Assembly: GCA_017446095.1 (NCBI GenBank)
Contig: JAFSRN010000013.1
Location: 62,001 to 126,000 of the forward strand
Direction of reading: 5' to 3'
DNA: 64,000 nt
Origin: Eubacterium sp.
GTDB lineage: Bacteria > Bacillota > Clostridia > Oscillospirales > Acutalibacteraceae
In this document: positions 1 to 8,552 of the stretch, piece after piece
How positions within the stretch are numbered: the first letter of the stretch is position 1
Layout of the letters: every line of letters starts with the position of its first letter
The notes under the pieces: model-generated
The model's database searches: none
The model's input: only the letters and a program-made list of their open reading frames with translations
Told to the model about the DNA's origin: nothing
Program-made: the position numbers and the translations under genes

Positions 1-704
1 TTTTCCATTGCTATATGCGGGCAGTGCTGGTCGTAGTATTTTTCGCCGTAAGGCGTGTAACCGATAGACTGGTAAAAGCCCTTTGCACGCATCTGTGAGG
101 AGAGCAGAATCTTTTTTGCGCCCTTCTTTTTTAAATCCTCTTCAACGTATGCCATTATTTTTTGCCCGAGGCGCATATGCCTGTATGGCTTGATAACAGC
201 CATTCTGCCTATGCGGTAAGCCTTGTTCTCTTTGTCATAATACGATCTTGCGCAGCCGATTGGTTTGTCCTTGTCAAACAGCACATAATGAGTTGCGATG
301 TCGTCAATCTCGTCAAATTCATCCTCAAAGTGCTGCTCGTCAACAAATACCGTTTGGCGAACCTGCATAGCTTCGTCGGGGCAGCCGTCTGTGTAGGTTT
401 TAATCACGTAGTCCTTGTCTTTAACGTATGCGTTGATTGCAAGCAGAATCCTCTCGGTGCTCAGGTTATGCACCGTGCATGCCTGGTCAAGCGTTTCGCC
501 TGCAGCGGACGGGCAGCCCATGCAGTTGAGCCCCTGCGCTTCAAGCACCTTTGCGATATCGTCGTCAACGGCAAGAATGTCGCTGATTTTGCTGTTTTTT
601 GTAAACACTGCCTCGCCGCTGAAATCGTTTTTTGCGCGTGCGCCCATAAACAGCACAATGCCCACAAAAACAACGGCAATAATAACCAATACAATTATAT
701 CCAT
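1..704 (-). CDS. Membrane-anchored DUF1858-GNAT acetyltransferase fusion (C-terminus beyond window edge)
   Basis: The gene runs leftward out of the window; about 234 codons are visible. Seen: residues 2-20 are one hydrophobic segment, so the protein is probably anchored by its N-terminus. Residues ~35-95 resemble DUF1858, with the cysteine pair CMGCPSA typical of that small redox-associated domain. Residues ~105 to the edge are a GNAT acetyltransferase of the ElaA/YjcF kind, with VRQTVFVDEQ near its start and the acetyl-CoA loop RHMRLGQKIM. The ATG at 704 lies 3 nt after the stop of the PAP2 gene, so the two are co-transcribed. GNAT enzymes move acetyl groups from acetyl-CoA; the substrate here is unknown. 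Inferred: the cysteine domain could sense redox state or bind a metal and control the acetyltransferase. The exact C-terminal end cannot be seen. Confidence 0.72.
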   Translation of the reverse strand, partial: MDIIVLVIIAVVFVGIVLFMGARAKNDFSGEAVFTKNSKISDILAVDDDIAKVLEAQGLNCMGCPSAAGETLDQACTVHNLSTERILLAINAYVKDKDYVIKTYTDGCPDEAMQVRQTVFVDEQHFEDEFDEIDDIATHYVLFDKDKPIGCARSYYDKENKAYRIGRMAVIKPYRHMRLGQKIMAYVEEDLKKKGAKKILLSSQMRAKGFYQSIGYTPYGEKYYDQHCPHIAME

Positions 705-707
705 AAA

Positions 708-1850
708 CTACCTCTTTTCCTCTTTGCTGTCGGACAGAAGCTTCGCTTTTTCCTCTTCCCTGATTCGTTTACGCGCAATTATTCGCAGCTTTTTGTCCGA
801 ATGGCGCTCGAATGCGTTCATAATTCCCATAATTACAATCAGCATTGCAAACATAATTATCGCACCGGCGGAGATATCAGTAAGATAGTGCGCGCCGATA
901 ATTATGCGCGAAAAGCCTGTTGCAAGCGTGTAACCGAAGCCGAGCAAAAACGCGGGGACAAACAGTTTTGTCGCTTTCTTTGCTTTTGATGCAAGCATAG
1001 GCAGCAGCATTGAAAATGCAGCGGCTGCCGTGTGACCGGACGGAAAAGAGTCCGAATTACTGTACACACCGTAATCGTTGCCCGGTTTATACCACGGCGT
1101 GTATGCGGTAAAGAACGAGGTTTTTACCCATTCCTTGGGCATATCTGCGTCGCCGCGCGAGGTAACGCCGTTCTGGTCAATCAGTGCGTGCGAGTATGCA
1201 ACCATTTCCCTGAACCGTACGCGGTGGAAGTGACCTTTAAGCAAGTTGATAACGTCGCTTGCGTGGTATAAAAACAGTCCTGCAATCGCCATAAACTCGA
1301 ATGCTTTAAGGTGCTTTTTGTCAATCTTCCGCATAAGAATAAGCACAAGCGCTAAAAGCGCCACGCGTGCAACTGTCCACACAATAATTGCAATCACTTT
1401 AGGCGCGCCTTTATCCACAAGGATATCCTGCAGATTTCCGCGCCCGGAGGCACTGAAAATGAAGTTTAAAAACTCATTGCTGCCCTGAAATGCGCCATAC
1501 AAAAACAGTGCATATATAATATGATGTATAATAAATACTATTTTTCTTATTACATTTATATCCCGTATTCTGCTTATAAACGGCAAAAACGACTGGGCAA
1601 TATCGAGTGCGTCGTCAACCTTGTGGTATGCAGTAAACAGCAGGCTGAACGCAAGCAGCTGAATTGAATACACAGGCAGCATTGAATAGCTTTCCATAAA
1701 ACGGGCAAAGGTATTCTGGTAGTTGAACATCAATTTGCTGATTTCCAGATCCCTTGTGGTGCCTATGCACATCATAATGCCGAACGTCAGAAAGAACAGT
1801 GTGTACATCACCGCTTTTTGAATTGCCAAAGCACGGTTTTTCTTTTCCAT
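708..1850 (-). CDS. PAP2-superfamily membrane phosphatase
   Basis: A 380-residue protein with several hydrophobic stretches. Phosphatase motif C2 is SFPSGHTAAAA and motif C3 is SRIIIGAHYLTDISAG, giving the two catalytic histidines and the supporting aspartate of lipid-phosphate phosphatases. The first motif, normally K-x6-R-P, appears only in degenerate form as KGHFHRVRF, with Phe in place of Pro. PAP2 enzymes dephosphorylate lipid phosphates such as phosphatidic acid, phosphatidylglycerophosphate or undecaprenyl diphosphate at the membrane; which one applies here cannot be told. A ~60-residue hydrophilic insert lies before motif C2, making it longer than the usual ~220-residue bacterial family members. 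It has its own promoter at 1867-1895 and is followed 3 nt later by the DUF1858-GNAT gene. Confidence 0.82.
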   Translation of the reverse strand: MEKKNRALAIQKAVMYTLFFLTFGIMMCIGTTRDLEISKLMFNYQNTFARFMESYSMLPVYSIQLLAFSLLFTAYHKVDDALDIAQSFLPFISRIRDINVIRKIVFIIHHIIYALFLYGAFQGSNEFLNFIFSASGRGNLQDILVDKGAPKVIAIIVWTVARVALLALVLILMRKIDKKHLKAFEFMAIAGLFLYHASDVINLLKGHFHRVRFREMVAYSHALIDQNGVTSRGDADMPKEWVKTSFFTAYTPWYKPGNDYGVYSNSDSFPSGHTAAAAFSMLLPMLASKAKKATKLFVPAFLLGFGYTLATGFSRIIIGAHYLTDISAGAIIMFAMLIVIMGIMNAFERHSDKKLRIIARKRIREEEKAKLLSDSKEEKR

Positions 1851-1866
1851 ATCATCACCGCTCTAT

Positions 1867-1895
1867 ATTATAACATTATTTATGTGTTAAATCAA
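1867..1895 (-). promoter_or_regulatory. Sigma-A-type promoter of the PAP2 gene
   Basis: On the minus strand TTGATT (1890-1895) and TATAAT (1867-1872) are separated by 17 bp. The -35 box directly abuts the -35 box of the divergent methyltransferase promoter. Confidence 0.6.
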
Positions 1896-1924
1896 TTGCA
1901 CATATAAAGATTTTGTGCTATAAT
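1896..1924 (+). promoter_or_regulatory. Sigma-A-type promoter of the methyltransferase gene
   Basis: TTGCAC (1896-1901) and TATAAT (1919-1924) are separated by 17 bp. The start codon at 1953 follows the ribosome-binding site AGGAGA. Confidence 0.65.
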
Positions 1925-1952
1925 ATTTTTACTATTTTACAGGAGAACTAAT

Positions 1953-3101
1953 ATGATTGCTTACGAACAAGTTGAAGATTATATGAAAGAGGTCGGTCTT
2001 AAATACATTAAGACGCCCAACGATTTTATTGCAGGACTTGCCGTTAAAACCGATAAGCAGTACGCGCAGGATATGGCGTACGAGCTTAACTCGCGCGGCG
2101 AGGGTGCGCCTGTGGATAACAGCCACTTTTACGAACTCAAAAACAGATCGCTCGACGGTTCCGTTTACGTTTCTGCTGCGTTCGACGGCGGCGTGTTCAG
2201 GCACATCGGCAACCTTACGATTGACAACGCAGAACTTTTCGGCAGCCGCGTGCTTGACCTCTGCTGCGACTGCGGTATTGTAACGTGCTTTATGGCAAAG
2301 CAGTTTCCCGACAAGAGCTTTGTGGGCATAGACATCAATGAAGCTGCTATAGAAAACGCAAAGGAGCTTGCGGCGCGCCTCGGCGTTACGAATGCTGAAT
2401 TTGTTTGTGCGGACGTGTTTGAACTTGACCTCGGCAAAAAGTTTGACTGCGTTACATCTTTTCGCTCGCTGCTCGACGCGTGCGAGATGACAACGCAGGG
2501 TCTGAACTTTGTCGGCTACAGACCGGAGAGGGAAGAGTCGTACAAAAATGCGTTTATGGGATTTGCCAAGACTGTTGCAAATCATCTTGCGGAAAACGGC
2601 ACGCTCATCAGCGTTGAACGCTACACGGCGGAATACGGCTGGCTCGGCTGGCTTGAGGCGCTTGCGGAGTGCGGCATGAAGTTTGATATTGAAAAGTGCA
2701 CACAGATGCAGGCGCAGGATATTTCGAGCACAAAGGATTACTCTGTAACCTTTGCCGGCTTCGGTTATGACGGCGAAGCGCTTGACGCATTTAACGGAGT
2801 GCTTGCGCGCAAGTTCAAAAGCGGAACGGGTTACGACGGCGGCATGGCAGAGTTTGCCCTTTACTACGACAGCGAAGGCGAGATTGAGTTTACCGATGTA
2901 ATCAAGGGCAGGCGCACAATCCACCAGTATGCATTTGCCACAGCAAAGAGCGGCAAGAAGATGTACTACGACGCGGCGAACAACAACCGCAAAATCAAAT
3001 ATTATAACGAGAAAAAAGAGGGCAGAATGCGCGAAGATTTTGAATCAAAGCTGAAACTCTACGACGAAGACAAATTTGAAATAAAACAGTACACAAAATG
3101 A
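1953..3101 (+). CDS. Class I SAM-dependent methyltransferase, substrate unknown
   Basis: A 382-residue soluble protein. A Rossmann-type methyltransferase core lies at about residues 95-215: motif I is VLDLCCDCGIVTC (the usual glycine-rich loop appears as CCDCG), followed by an acidic strand end FVGIDINEAA and then AEFVCADVFEL. The ~90 residues before it and ~170 after it match no domain I recognise; the C-terminal tail is very lysine- and acid-rich and probably lies on the surface. The cysteine-rich motif I is odd but keeps the aspartate after strand 1. It is monocistronic with its own promoter and is followed by an AT-rich gap before the pilus locus. Methyl transfer is a family-level call; the acceptor (small molecule, protein or nucleic acid) cannot be deduced. 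Confidence 0.7.
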   Translation: MIAYEQVEDYMKEVGLKYIKTPNDFIAGLAVKTDKQYAQDMAYELNSRGEGAPVDNSHFYELKNRSLDGSVYVSAAFDGGVFRHIGNLTIDNAELFGSRVLDLCCDCGIVTCFMAKQFPDKSFVGIDINEAAIENAKELAARLGVTNAEFVCADVFELDLGKKFDCVTSFRSLLDACEMTTQGLNFVGYRPEREESYKNAFMGFAKTVANHLAENGTLISVERYTAEYGWLGWLEALAECGMKFDIEKCTQMQAQDISSTKDYSVTFAGFGYDGEALDAFNGVLARKFKSGTGYDGGMAEFALYYDSEGEIEFTDVIKGRRTIHQYAFATAKSGKKMYYDAANNNRKIKYYNEKKEGRMREDFESKLKLYDEDKFEIKQYTK

Positions 3102-3296
3102 TTATCGAGATCATAATAGACAAACGTTGCGAATATACATTATCAAAGGTGTTTGGACACCGATTTAAATGTAAATTTTTTGTAAATAATCAGCAAGATG
3201 TGAATAAATCGGCAAATTCTTTGTGTTAAATATACAAAAACTTTGTTCACAATTTGTTCAAAACTCACGAAAATACTACTTTAAATACGATTTTTA

Positions 3297-3325
3297 TTGT
3301 ATTTGTATTATTTAACTGTTATAAT
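3297..3325 (+). promoter_or_regulatory. Promoter of the Tad pilus locus
   Basis: TTGTAT (3297-3302) and TATAAT (3320-3325) are spaced by 17 bp, about 70 nt before the TadV start codon. The rest of the 3102-3397 gap is AT-rich; the only other structure seen is a 5-bp hairpin (GGTGT-TTGG-ACACC, 3148-3161). Confidence 0.6.
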
Positions 3326-3397
3326 TTGGTTGTAAAGAGGTGTATAAAACGCCTGCTTACAATACGAATCGGCAGGAGTTTGAAGAGGAATCAAAGC

Positions 3398-4072
3398 ATG
3401 ATATTCAAAATTATCGTATCTATTATATACGGAATTGCGTTAGGGCTTGTAACGGTTCCACTTTCAAAAAAACTCACGCTATCCAGAACGGAGGACCCTG
3501 CAGAAGCGGCTCCTCTGAATAAAACGGGGATAAAAATCCTGTCAGTTGTTCTGGGTCTGGCGGCCTCATTCGGGGTTTCGTTCACAGCCGATTCACCCGA
3601 CTTGTACATAAGGAATTTGCTTCTGCTAATCCCCATTTTCAGCCTTTCGTTTGTCGATGCTCTGGTTCGCAAAATACCGAACTCGTGCCTGCTGTCAATG
3701 TTGGTGATTGAACTGGCATACGTGATTTACCACTGTGTGTCAACAAAATCTATGGAAATTATTCCGAGTATATTTGTAGGATTTTTCGTAGGAATGGTGG
3801 TTTGTCTTATCCCCAGCTTACTCAAAATTCCTATGGGTGCAGGTGATATTAAGTACAATGCAGTTATAGGCATTTGCTTGTACGCAACGGGCTATTTTCA
3901 AGCAATGATTTTTATGGCACTGTTTGTGGCACTGTATTATGTATACCTTAAAATCACCAAAAAAGGCGGAATGAAAACTATGGCTCCTATGGGTCCGTTC
4001 CTGTCAGCGGGAACCGTAATAACGATGTGTTTTTCCGTTTTCAGTTTATTCGACGTAAACATTATGATTTAA
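3398..4072 (+). CDS. tadV: Prepilin peptidase of the Tad pilus (TadV/CpaA, A24 family)
   Basis: A 224-residue polytopic membrane aspartic protease. The two catalytic aspartates are visible: one in FVDALVRKIPN (about residue 86) and one in the GxGD box GAGDIKY (about residue 149). It cleaves, and in many systems methylates, the N-terminus of Flp prepilins at the Gly-Gln/Ser site seen in the next genes. The ATG at 3398 is preferred over an upstream in-frame start at 3254 because GAAGAGGA sits just before it, the extra N-terminus would run into the promoter, and the protein then starts with a normal hydrophobic segment. It is the first gene of the Tad locus; the pilin genes follow after 20 nt. 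Confidence 0.9.
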   Translation: MIFKIIVSIIYGIALGLVTVPLSKKLTLSRTEDPAEAAPLNKTGIKILSVVLGLAASFGVSFTADSPDLYIRNLLLLIPIFSLSFVDALVRKIPNSCLLSMLVIELAYVIYHCVSTKSMEIIPSIFVGFFVGMVVCLIPSLLKIPMGAGDIKYNAVIGICLYATGYFQAMIFMALFVALYYVYLKITKKGGMKTMAPMGPFLSAGTVITMCFSVFSLFDVNIMI

Positions 4073-4092
4073 AATTAAGGAGAGTAAATAAC

Positions 4093-4263
4093 ATGATGTT
4101 TTTAAAAGACGAAAACGGTCAGAGCATGGTCGAATATGCGCTTATAGTGGGTACTATTGCAATAGCGGCAGTTATTGTTCTTGTAGCTTTCGGACCTAAA
4201 ATTCAAGCTATGTTCAGTAAGGCAAATAATGCTGCCGGAGATGCGGATGGTCGCACAAATTAA
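4093..4263 (+). CDS. flp: Flp-type prepilin 1
   Basis: A 56-residue prepilin. The leader is short and charged and ends in Gly before the mature start QSMVEYALIVG, with the conserved Glu at +5 and Tyr at +6 that define Flp pilins. One hydrophobic helix follows, then a short polar tail (PKIQAMFSKANNAAGDADG). Two ATG codons lie in tandem at 4093 and 4096. The ribosome-binding site is AAGGAGAG. It is a paralogue of the pilin starting at 4326 but has a longer polar tail and less biased codons, which suggests a minor or alternative pilin; that last point is inference. Confidence 0.9.
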   Translation: MMFLKDENGQSMVEYALIVGTIAIAAVIVLVAFGPKIQAMFSKANNAAGDADGRTN

Positions 4264-4325
4264 TGATTGATAATAATTAATTAATTAAATAATTATTAAA
4301 ATTTTTAAGAAGGAGGATTTTGACA

Positions 4326-4484
4326 ATGACATTTCTTAAAGATGAAAACGGTCAGGGCATGGTAGAGTACGCTCTTATCCTTGGTCTCATCGCTATCGTT
4401 GCTATCGTTGTTCTTGTAGCTCTTGGTCCGAAGATCAAGTCTCTCTTCAACAAGGCTAACAACGCTGTAGACGACGCTGCATAA
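4326..4484 (+). CDS. flp: Flp-type prepilin 2, probable major pilin
   Basis: A 52-residue prepilin reading MTFLKDENGQGMVEYALILG at its start: the leader ends in Gly, then QGMVEY with Glu +5 and Tyr +6. The single helix is followed by GPKIKSLFNKANNAVDDAA. The ribosome-binding site is a perfect AGGAGG (4311-4316) nine bases before the ATG, and codons are strongly biased (CTT, ATC, GTT, AAC, AAG), both fitting very high expression. A hairpin with a T-run follows the stop codon. Expected to be the main structural subunit of the Flp/Tad pilus fibre. Confidence 0.92.
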   Translation: MTFLKDENGQGMVEYALILGLIAIVAIVVLVALGPKIKSLFNKANNAVDDAA

Positions 4485-4507
4485 TTGGCTAAGTAAAAGA
4501 AAAAACG

Positions 4508-4537
4508 GGGGACGGGGCAACCTGTCCCCAATTTTTC
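4508..4537 (+). terminator. Partial terminator (attenuator) after the major pilin gene
   Basis: GGGGAC (4508-4513) pairs with GTCCCC (4524-4529) around a 10-nt loop, followed by AATTTTT. It lies between the pilins and the assembly genes, where a leaky terminator would keep pilin mRNA in excess over the machinery. Confidence 0.65.
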
Positions 4538-4565
4538 CTAAATTTATCACAAAGTTGGTGATAGA

Positions 4566-5171
4566 GTGAAGAATTGTAAGAAAAAAAGAAAAGAGGAAGG
4601 TCAGGCGATGGTTGAATTTGCCTTCGTACTTCCGATATTCCTTCTGCTGGTCATGGGTATCCTTGATTTCGGCTTTCTTTTCTATAACTATATATCAATG
4701 GAAAATGCTGCGCGTAACGCTGCGCGTGTCGCGTGCGTGGACTATGAAGATGTAGCGTATGATTCACAGGAGGGCGGTCAGGGTAAAATCATAAAACGTG
4801 ATTTGCCTTTGCCGAGTGAAAACGCTACGGATAAGGCTGCCTACAGCAGCGCTACTGAGGGTGGAGTGCCTTATTCCGACGGTGAAAAGGAAATCTGTGT
4901 GCAGGTGGCGCGTTCAATACAACGTACGGGAATTGATAAAGAAGGTGTTATTGTTACTGTAGAGTATACATACGACACCAGCGAACCCATTGTAAATGAA
5001 CCTACAACGTGGAAAATCGCAAATCGCTATAACGGCGATGTCAAGGTTACCGTTCAGGGCGACGCGCATGTATTGACACCCGTATTGGGCGTTTCTGCAG
5101 ATCATATGAAGAAAAAACTGGTTTCTACTTCTACTTTTAAAGTAGAGAAGCAACCGGAAGAGACTTCATAA
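4566..5171 (+). CDS. tadE: TadE-like minor pseudopilin
   Basis: A 201-residue protein with a lysine-rich N-terminus, a TadE-type leader ending in Gly and mature start QAMVEFAFVLPIFLLLVMG, keeping the +5 Glu and the long hydrophobic helix. The rest (residues ~45-200) is a predicted extracytoplasmic domain beginning FYNYISMENAARNAARVAC, a segment characteristic of TadE/TadF proteins. Start is GTG at 4566; the weak ribosome-binding sequence makes this start less certain than its neighbours. TadE pseudopilins are processed by TadV and are needed for pilus assembly, probably as base or tip components. Confidence 0.85.
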   Translation: MKNCKKKRKEEGQAMVEFAFVLPIFLLLVMGILDFGFLFYNYISMENAARNAARVACVDYEDVAYDSQEGGQGKIIKRDLPLPSENATDKAAYSSATEGGVPYSDGEKEICVQVARSIQRTGIDKEGVIVTVEYTYDTSEPIVNEPTTWKIANRYNGDVKVTVQGDAHVLTPVLGVSADHMKKKLVSTSTFKVEKQPEETS

Positions 5172-5188
5172 TTAAAAAGCAAATAACA

Positions 5189-5212
5189 GATTCCGTCCGC
5201 AAGTGCGGAATC
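5189..5212 (+). terminator. Hairpin between tadE and cpaB
   Basis: GATTCCG (5189-5195) and CGGAATC (5206-5212) form a 7-bp stem with a 10-nt loop, followed by TTATATATATATT. It could be a weak terminator or an mRNA-processing hairpin; there is no clean T-run. Confidence 0.4.
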
Positions 5213-5272
5213 TTATATATATATTAAAAAATTTAAATCCTGAAAGGATTAGAGTAAGAGAGGGTAAGATTT

Positions 5273-5995
5273 ATGAAAAAAGTTTATTTGATTGCAGTTG
5301 TATTCGCACTGCTCGCTATGTTTGCAACGTTTATGTTCGCAAATCAGCTCGACAAAAAGACCACCATTAAGGACACTGAAATTGTTTATGCCGCTGCTCA
5401 GGACATTGCGGACAATACGCAAATCACTGAAGAGATGATTGCCGAGGACGCAGGTTACTTTAAGCAGGTTAACGTAATTGAAGGCATGGTAAACGATACG
5501 ATGATTAAAGACCTTACAGAAATCGTCGGCAAGGTTACGGCTACCACAATTTATACAGATGAGCTGATGAACACAAACAGACTTCTTGATGAAGATTCTC
5601 CGGATGTAGGTCTTTCACAAAAGCTTGAAAAAGGTCACGTTGCATATTCGTTCAGCGCCGGTTCTGTTAACGGTGTAGACGGATACATCAGACTTGGCGA
5701 TACAGTTGACGTTATTGTTTATGAAAAAGATGATAACGGCAAGACCAAGACAAGAGTTGCTTACAAGAATCTTAAGATTCTCAGAGTTTCCAACGCGTCT
5801 GCCGATGCAAGTGCAAGCGCAAGCGGAACAGCCATCAGCGACTACGGCACACTTACCGTTGAGGTAACAGAGGCACAGGCGCTTCAGCTTTATGAAATTG
5901 AAAGCGACTACACCTTCAAGCTCGTGCTTAACCCGCGTTCACAGACGGCAGAGCAGACCACCAAGGCGGAAACGCAGACCACAAATCAAGAATAA
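5273..5995 (+). CDS. cpaB: Pilus assembly protein CpaB/RcpC
   Basis: A 240-residue protein: one N-terminal membrane helix (residues ~4-22), then a SAF-type domain (about 35-105, YAAAQDIADNTQITEEMI) and an RcpC-like domain ending near residue 215 (GYIRLGDTVDVIVYEKDD). The C-terminal tail is rich in Thr, Gln and Ala. In diderms CpaB/RcpC partners the secretin in the periplasm; here no secretin exists, so it probably works at the outer face of the membrane, possibly contacting peptidoglycan. It lies between tadE and tadZ as in other monoderm Tad loci. Confidence 0.85.
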   Translation: MKKVYLIAVVFALLAMFATFMFANQLDKKTTIKDTEIVYAAAQDIADNTQITEEMIAEDAGYFKQVNVIEGMVNDTMIKDLTEIVGKVTATTIYTDELMNTNRLLDEDSPDVGLSQKLEKGHVAYSFSAGSVNGVDGYIRLGDTVDVIVYEKDDNGKTKTRVAYKNLKILRVSNASADASASASGTAISDYGTLTVEVTEAQALQLYEIESDYTFKLVLNPRSQTAEQTTKAETQTTNQE

Positions 5996-6021
5996 AAACC
6001 TGAAAATCGGAGAGTAAGTTT

Positions 6022-7206
6022 ATGGAAAAGATAAATATAGTTGTTTGTTCAAATGATACAGAATACAAGGTTGCCCTTAAAAACAAGCTTGTAGATGAAA
6101 ATTTTGCCATTATCGGCTATTCGGATATTGAACCCGGTGCAAAAGTAAGAGTTCAGGGTTTCGTTCCCGATATCGTTGCCTTCCTTGTTGACAGCTACGA
6201 TATCAATCCTCAGTTTACGGATTTCATCGAGGATATGAACCTTTCTGCAATCGGTGCGGTTCCGGTTATCCTTACTGACAAGGTAACTGTTGACATCGTT
6301 AATATGGCTGCGCAGGCAGGCGTTAAGCAGGTTCTTGACATCAATATTGACGGCAAAGAGTTCTGCAGCACGATGGACAGACTTGTTACAAAAGAAAGAA
6401 AGTTCAATTCTGACACAGGTAGTGAGAAGAGAACTCGTTCGACTGTTTACGGCTTTTTCAGCGGTAAGGGCGGCGTAGGCAAAACAACCATCGCTGCAAA
6501 CGTTGCAGTTGAACTTGCCACAAGAGGTAAAAAGACTCTTCTTATTGACCTTGACCTTCAGTTTGGCGACGCTGATATGGCGCTCGATCTTACCCCCACT
6601 GAAACAATTGTTGATATTTCAAGAGACGGCAACGGCGTTTCAATCGACAACCTGACTACTTGCTGCACATCACATCCGTCAGGTCTTTCGCTTCTTGCTT
6701 CGCCTCCGTCACCCGAACTTGCTGAATATGTTACAAGCAAGGCGGTAAAATCAATTATCGATGTAGCAAGAAATTACTTTGAGTACATACTTATCGATTG
6801 TGGCTGTGCGCTGACAGACCCGGTTATCACCGCTATCGAAAGCTCGGACGTTATCTTTACAGTTAACGACGTCAACATCCTTTCGCTCAAGAGAGCAAAG
6901 GTTTGCCTCAACGTTATTCAGCAGCTTAACCAGAAGGATAAGGCTCGTCTTCTTATCAACAAAAACGTTAAGAAGAATAACGTTACTATCCAGGACTTTG
7001 AAAATCTTCTCGGTATTCCGGCATACTCTGTTATTTCAAGCGACTTCAAAACCGTAAACTCGTCGCTTAACAACGGTCAGCCGGTTACCACTTACAAACC
7101 GCGTTCACCTATCGCAAGGGACATTGTTGAACTTGTTGACAAGATGGTTCTTGAAAGAGAAGGCAAGGTTGAACATGCAAAGAAATCGAGGAGGGCCGCT
7201 AAATAA
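6022..7206 (+). CDS. tadZ: TadZ/CpaE, MinD/ParA-like pilus localisation ATPase
   Basis: A 394-residue protein. Residues ~1-130 form a receiver-like domain without the usual phospho-acceptor site, as in other TadZ proteins. Residues ~140-380 are a MinD/ParA-type ATPase with the deviant Walker A SGKGGVGKTT (about 147-156), switch region DLDLQFGDADMALDL and YILIDCGCA. TadZ marks the cell site where the Tad machine assembles, usually a pole. Its stop codon overlaps the tadA start by one base (TAATG), so the two are translationally coupled. The DivIVA-like protein later in the locus is a candidate partner for positioning. Confidence 0.9.
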   Translation: MEKINIVVCSNDTEYKVALKNKLVDENFAIIGYSDIEPGAKVRVQGFVPDIVAFLVDSYDINPQFTDFIEDMNLSAIGAVPVILTDKVTVDIVNMAAQAGVKQVLDINIDGKEFCSTMDRLVTKERKFNSDTGSEKRTRSTVYGFFSGKGGVGKTTIAANVAVELATRGKKTLLIDLDLQFGDADMALDLTPTETIVDISRDGNGVSIDNLTTCCTSHPSGLSLLASPPSPELAEYVTSKAVKSIIDVARNYFEYILIDCGCALTDPVITAIESSDVIFTVNDVNILSLKRAKVCLNVIQQLNQKDKARLLINKNVKKNNVTIQDFENLLGIPAYSVISSDFKTVNSSLNNGQPVTTYKPRSPIARDIVELVDKMVLEREGKVEHAKKSRRAAK

Positions 7207-8552
7207 TGGGACTTCTTGACAGATACGGTTCTATTGAGGAGGCTAACGCCCCTCAGGAGCAGGAGGAAGAAAGAGGCGCCATAAGAGCCACTAAACTCCA
7301 GAGCGAAGATCCGTTTGCCGAAACTAAAACGGCAATCCACAACGCAATAGTAGAAAAACAGATTTCCGAAAACGTTGCCATTACCGATGACGGTATGCGC
7401 GCAATGATTAAGGAATATGTCGAAAAGCCGGAATACGGTATTCCGCGTATTGACCGTACCGCAGTTGCGGAAGAGCTTTTTGACGATATTATGGGTTACG
7501 GTCCTATTCAGCCGCTTGTAAACAGCGATGAATACAGTGAAATTATGGTTAACGGACCGTACCAGGTTTACGCAGAGCAGAGAGGTAAAATCGTTCTTAC
7601 CGACATTCAGTTTAAAGACACGATGCACCTTATGCAGATTATCGACCGAATTGTTACAAAGGTCGGCCGTCACGTTGATGAAGCCAGCCCGATGGTTGAC
7701 GCCAGACTTCCCGACGGTTCCCGTGTAAACGTAATTATTCCGCCTGTGTCGCTTGTAGGTCCTGTACTTACAATCCGTAAGTTCAGTAAAAAGCTGATTA
7801 CTGCACAGACGCTTATCGCGCTCGGTTCTGCCAACCACAAAATGCTGGCGTTCCTTGAAGCTGCGGTTAAAGGTAAACTTAACATTATCGTATCCGGCGG
7901 TACCGGTTCAGGTAAAACAACGCTTCTTAACATACTTTCCGGCTACATTCCCGATGACGAGCGTATCGTCACCATTGAGGACTCTGCCGAAGTACAGCTT
8001 AAGCAGGAGCACGTTATCACACTTGAAAGCCGTCCTGCAAACATGGAAGGCAAAGGTCGTATCAGTATCAGAGACCTTGTTGTAAACGCCCTTCGTATGA
8101 GACCTGACAGAATCATCGTAGGTGAGGTTCGTTCCGACGAAACACTTGACATGCTTCAGGCTATGAACACAGGTCACGACGGCTCGCTTACCACAATCCA
8201 CGCCAACTCACCGCGAGATTCCGTATCCCGTATTGAAACGATGGTTATGATGTCAGGTTCCGAGCTGCCGTCAAAGGCTATCAGGGACCAGGTTGCATCG
8301 GCTATCAACATCATCGTTCAGCAGGCTCGTCTCAGAGACGGTACAAGAAAGATTGTTTCCATTTCCGAGATTGTCGGTATGGAAGGCGACGTAATCCGTA
8401 TGCAGGAAATCTTTGCTTACGAAACAAGCGGTGAAATGGATACCGACGGTAAGTTCAAGGGTGAATTCAAGGCAACCGGCATTGTGCCGAAGTGCATTGA
8501 CAAAATAAGAGAGAACGGAGTGATTGTAAGCAATGACTGGTTCAATTCTTAG
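7206..8552 (+). CDS. tadA: TadA/CpaF secretion ATPase of the Tad pilus
   Basis: A 448-residue traffic ATPase of the type II/IV secretion superfamily. Seen: the N-terminal domain with [19 protein letters not shown], the Walker [15 protein letters not shown] (about residues 230-243), the Asp box [10 protein letters not shown], the Walker B region [16 protein letters not shown] (about 300) and the His box [15 protein letters not shown]. It powers pilin polymerisation at the cytoplasmic face. Length matches the family. It overlaps tadB by 20 nt. Confidence 0.95.
   Translation: MGLLDRYGSIEEANAPQEQEEERGAIRATKLQSEDPFAETKTAIHNAIVEKQISENVAITDDGMRAMIKEYVEKPEYGIPRIDRTAVAEELFDDIMGYGPIQPLVNSDEYSEIMVNGPYQVYAEQRGKIVLTDIQFKDTMHLMQIIDRIVTKVGRHVDEASPMVDARLPDGSRVNVIIPPVSLVGPVLTIRKFSKKLITAQTLIALGSANHKMLAFLEAAVKGKLNIIVSGGTGSGKTTLLNILSGYIPDDERIVTIEDSAEVQLKQEHVITLESRPANMEGKGRISIRDLVVNALRMRPDRIIVGEVRSDETLDMLQAMNTGHDGSLTTIHANSPRDSVSRIETMVMMSGSELPSKAIRDQVASAINIIVQQARLRDGTRKIVSISEIVGMEGDVIRMQEIFAYETSGEMDTDGKFKGEFKATGIVPKCIDKIRENGVIVSNDWFNS

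Noticed and set aside
1932..2924. A 330-codon minus-strand frame over the methyltransferase gene
   Set aside because: It is antisense to a gene with clear methyltransferase motifs, promoter and ribosome-binding site.
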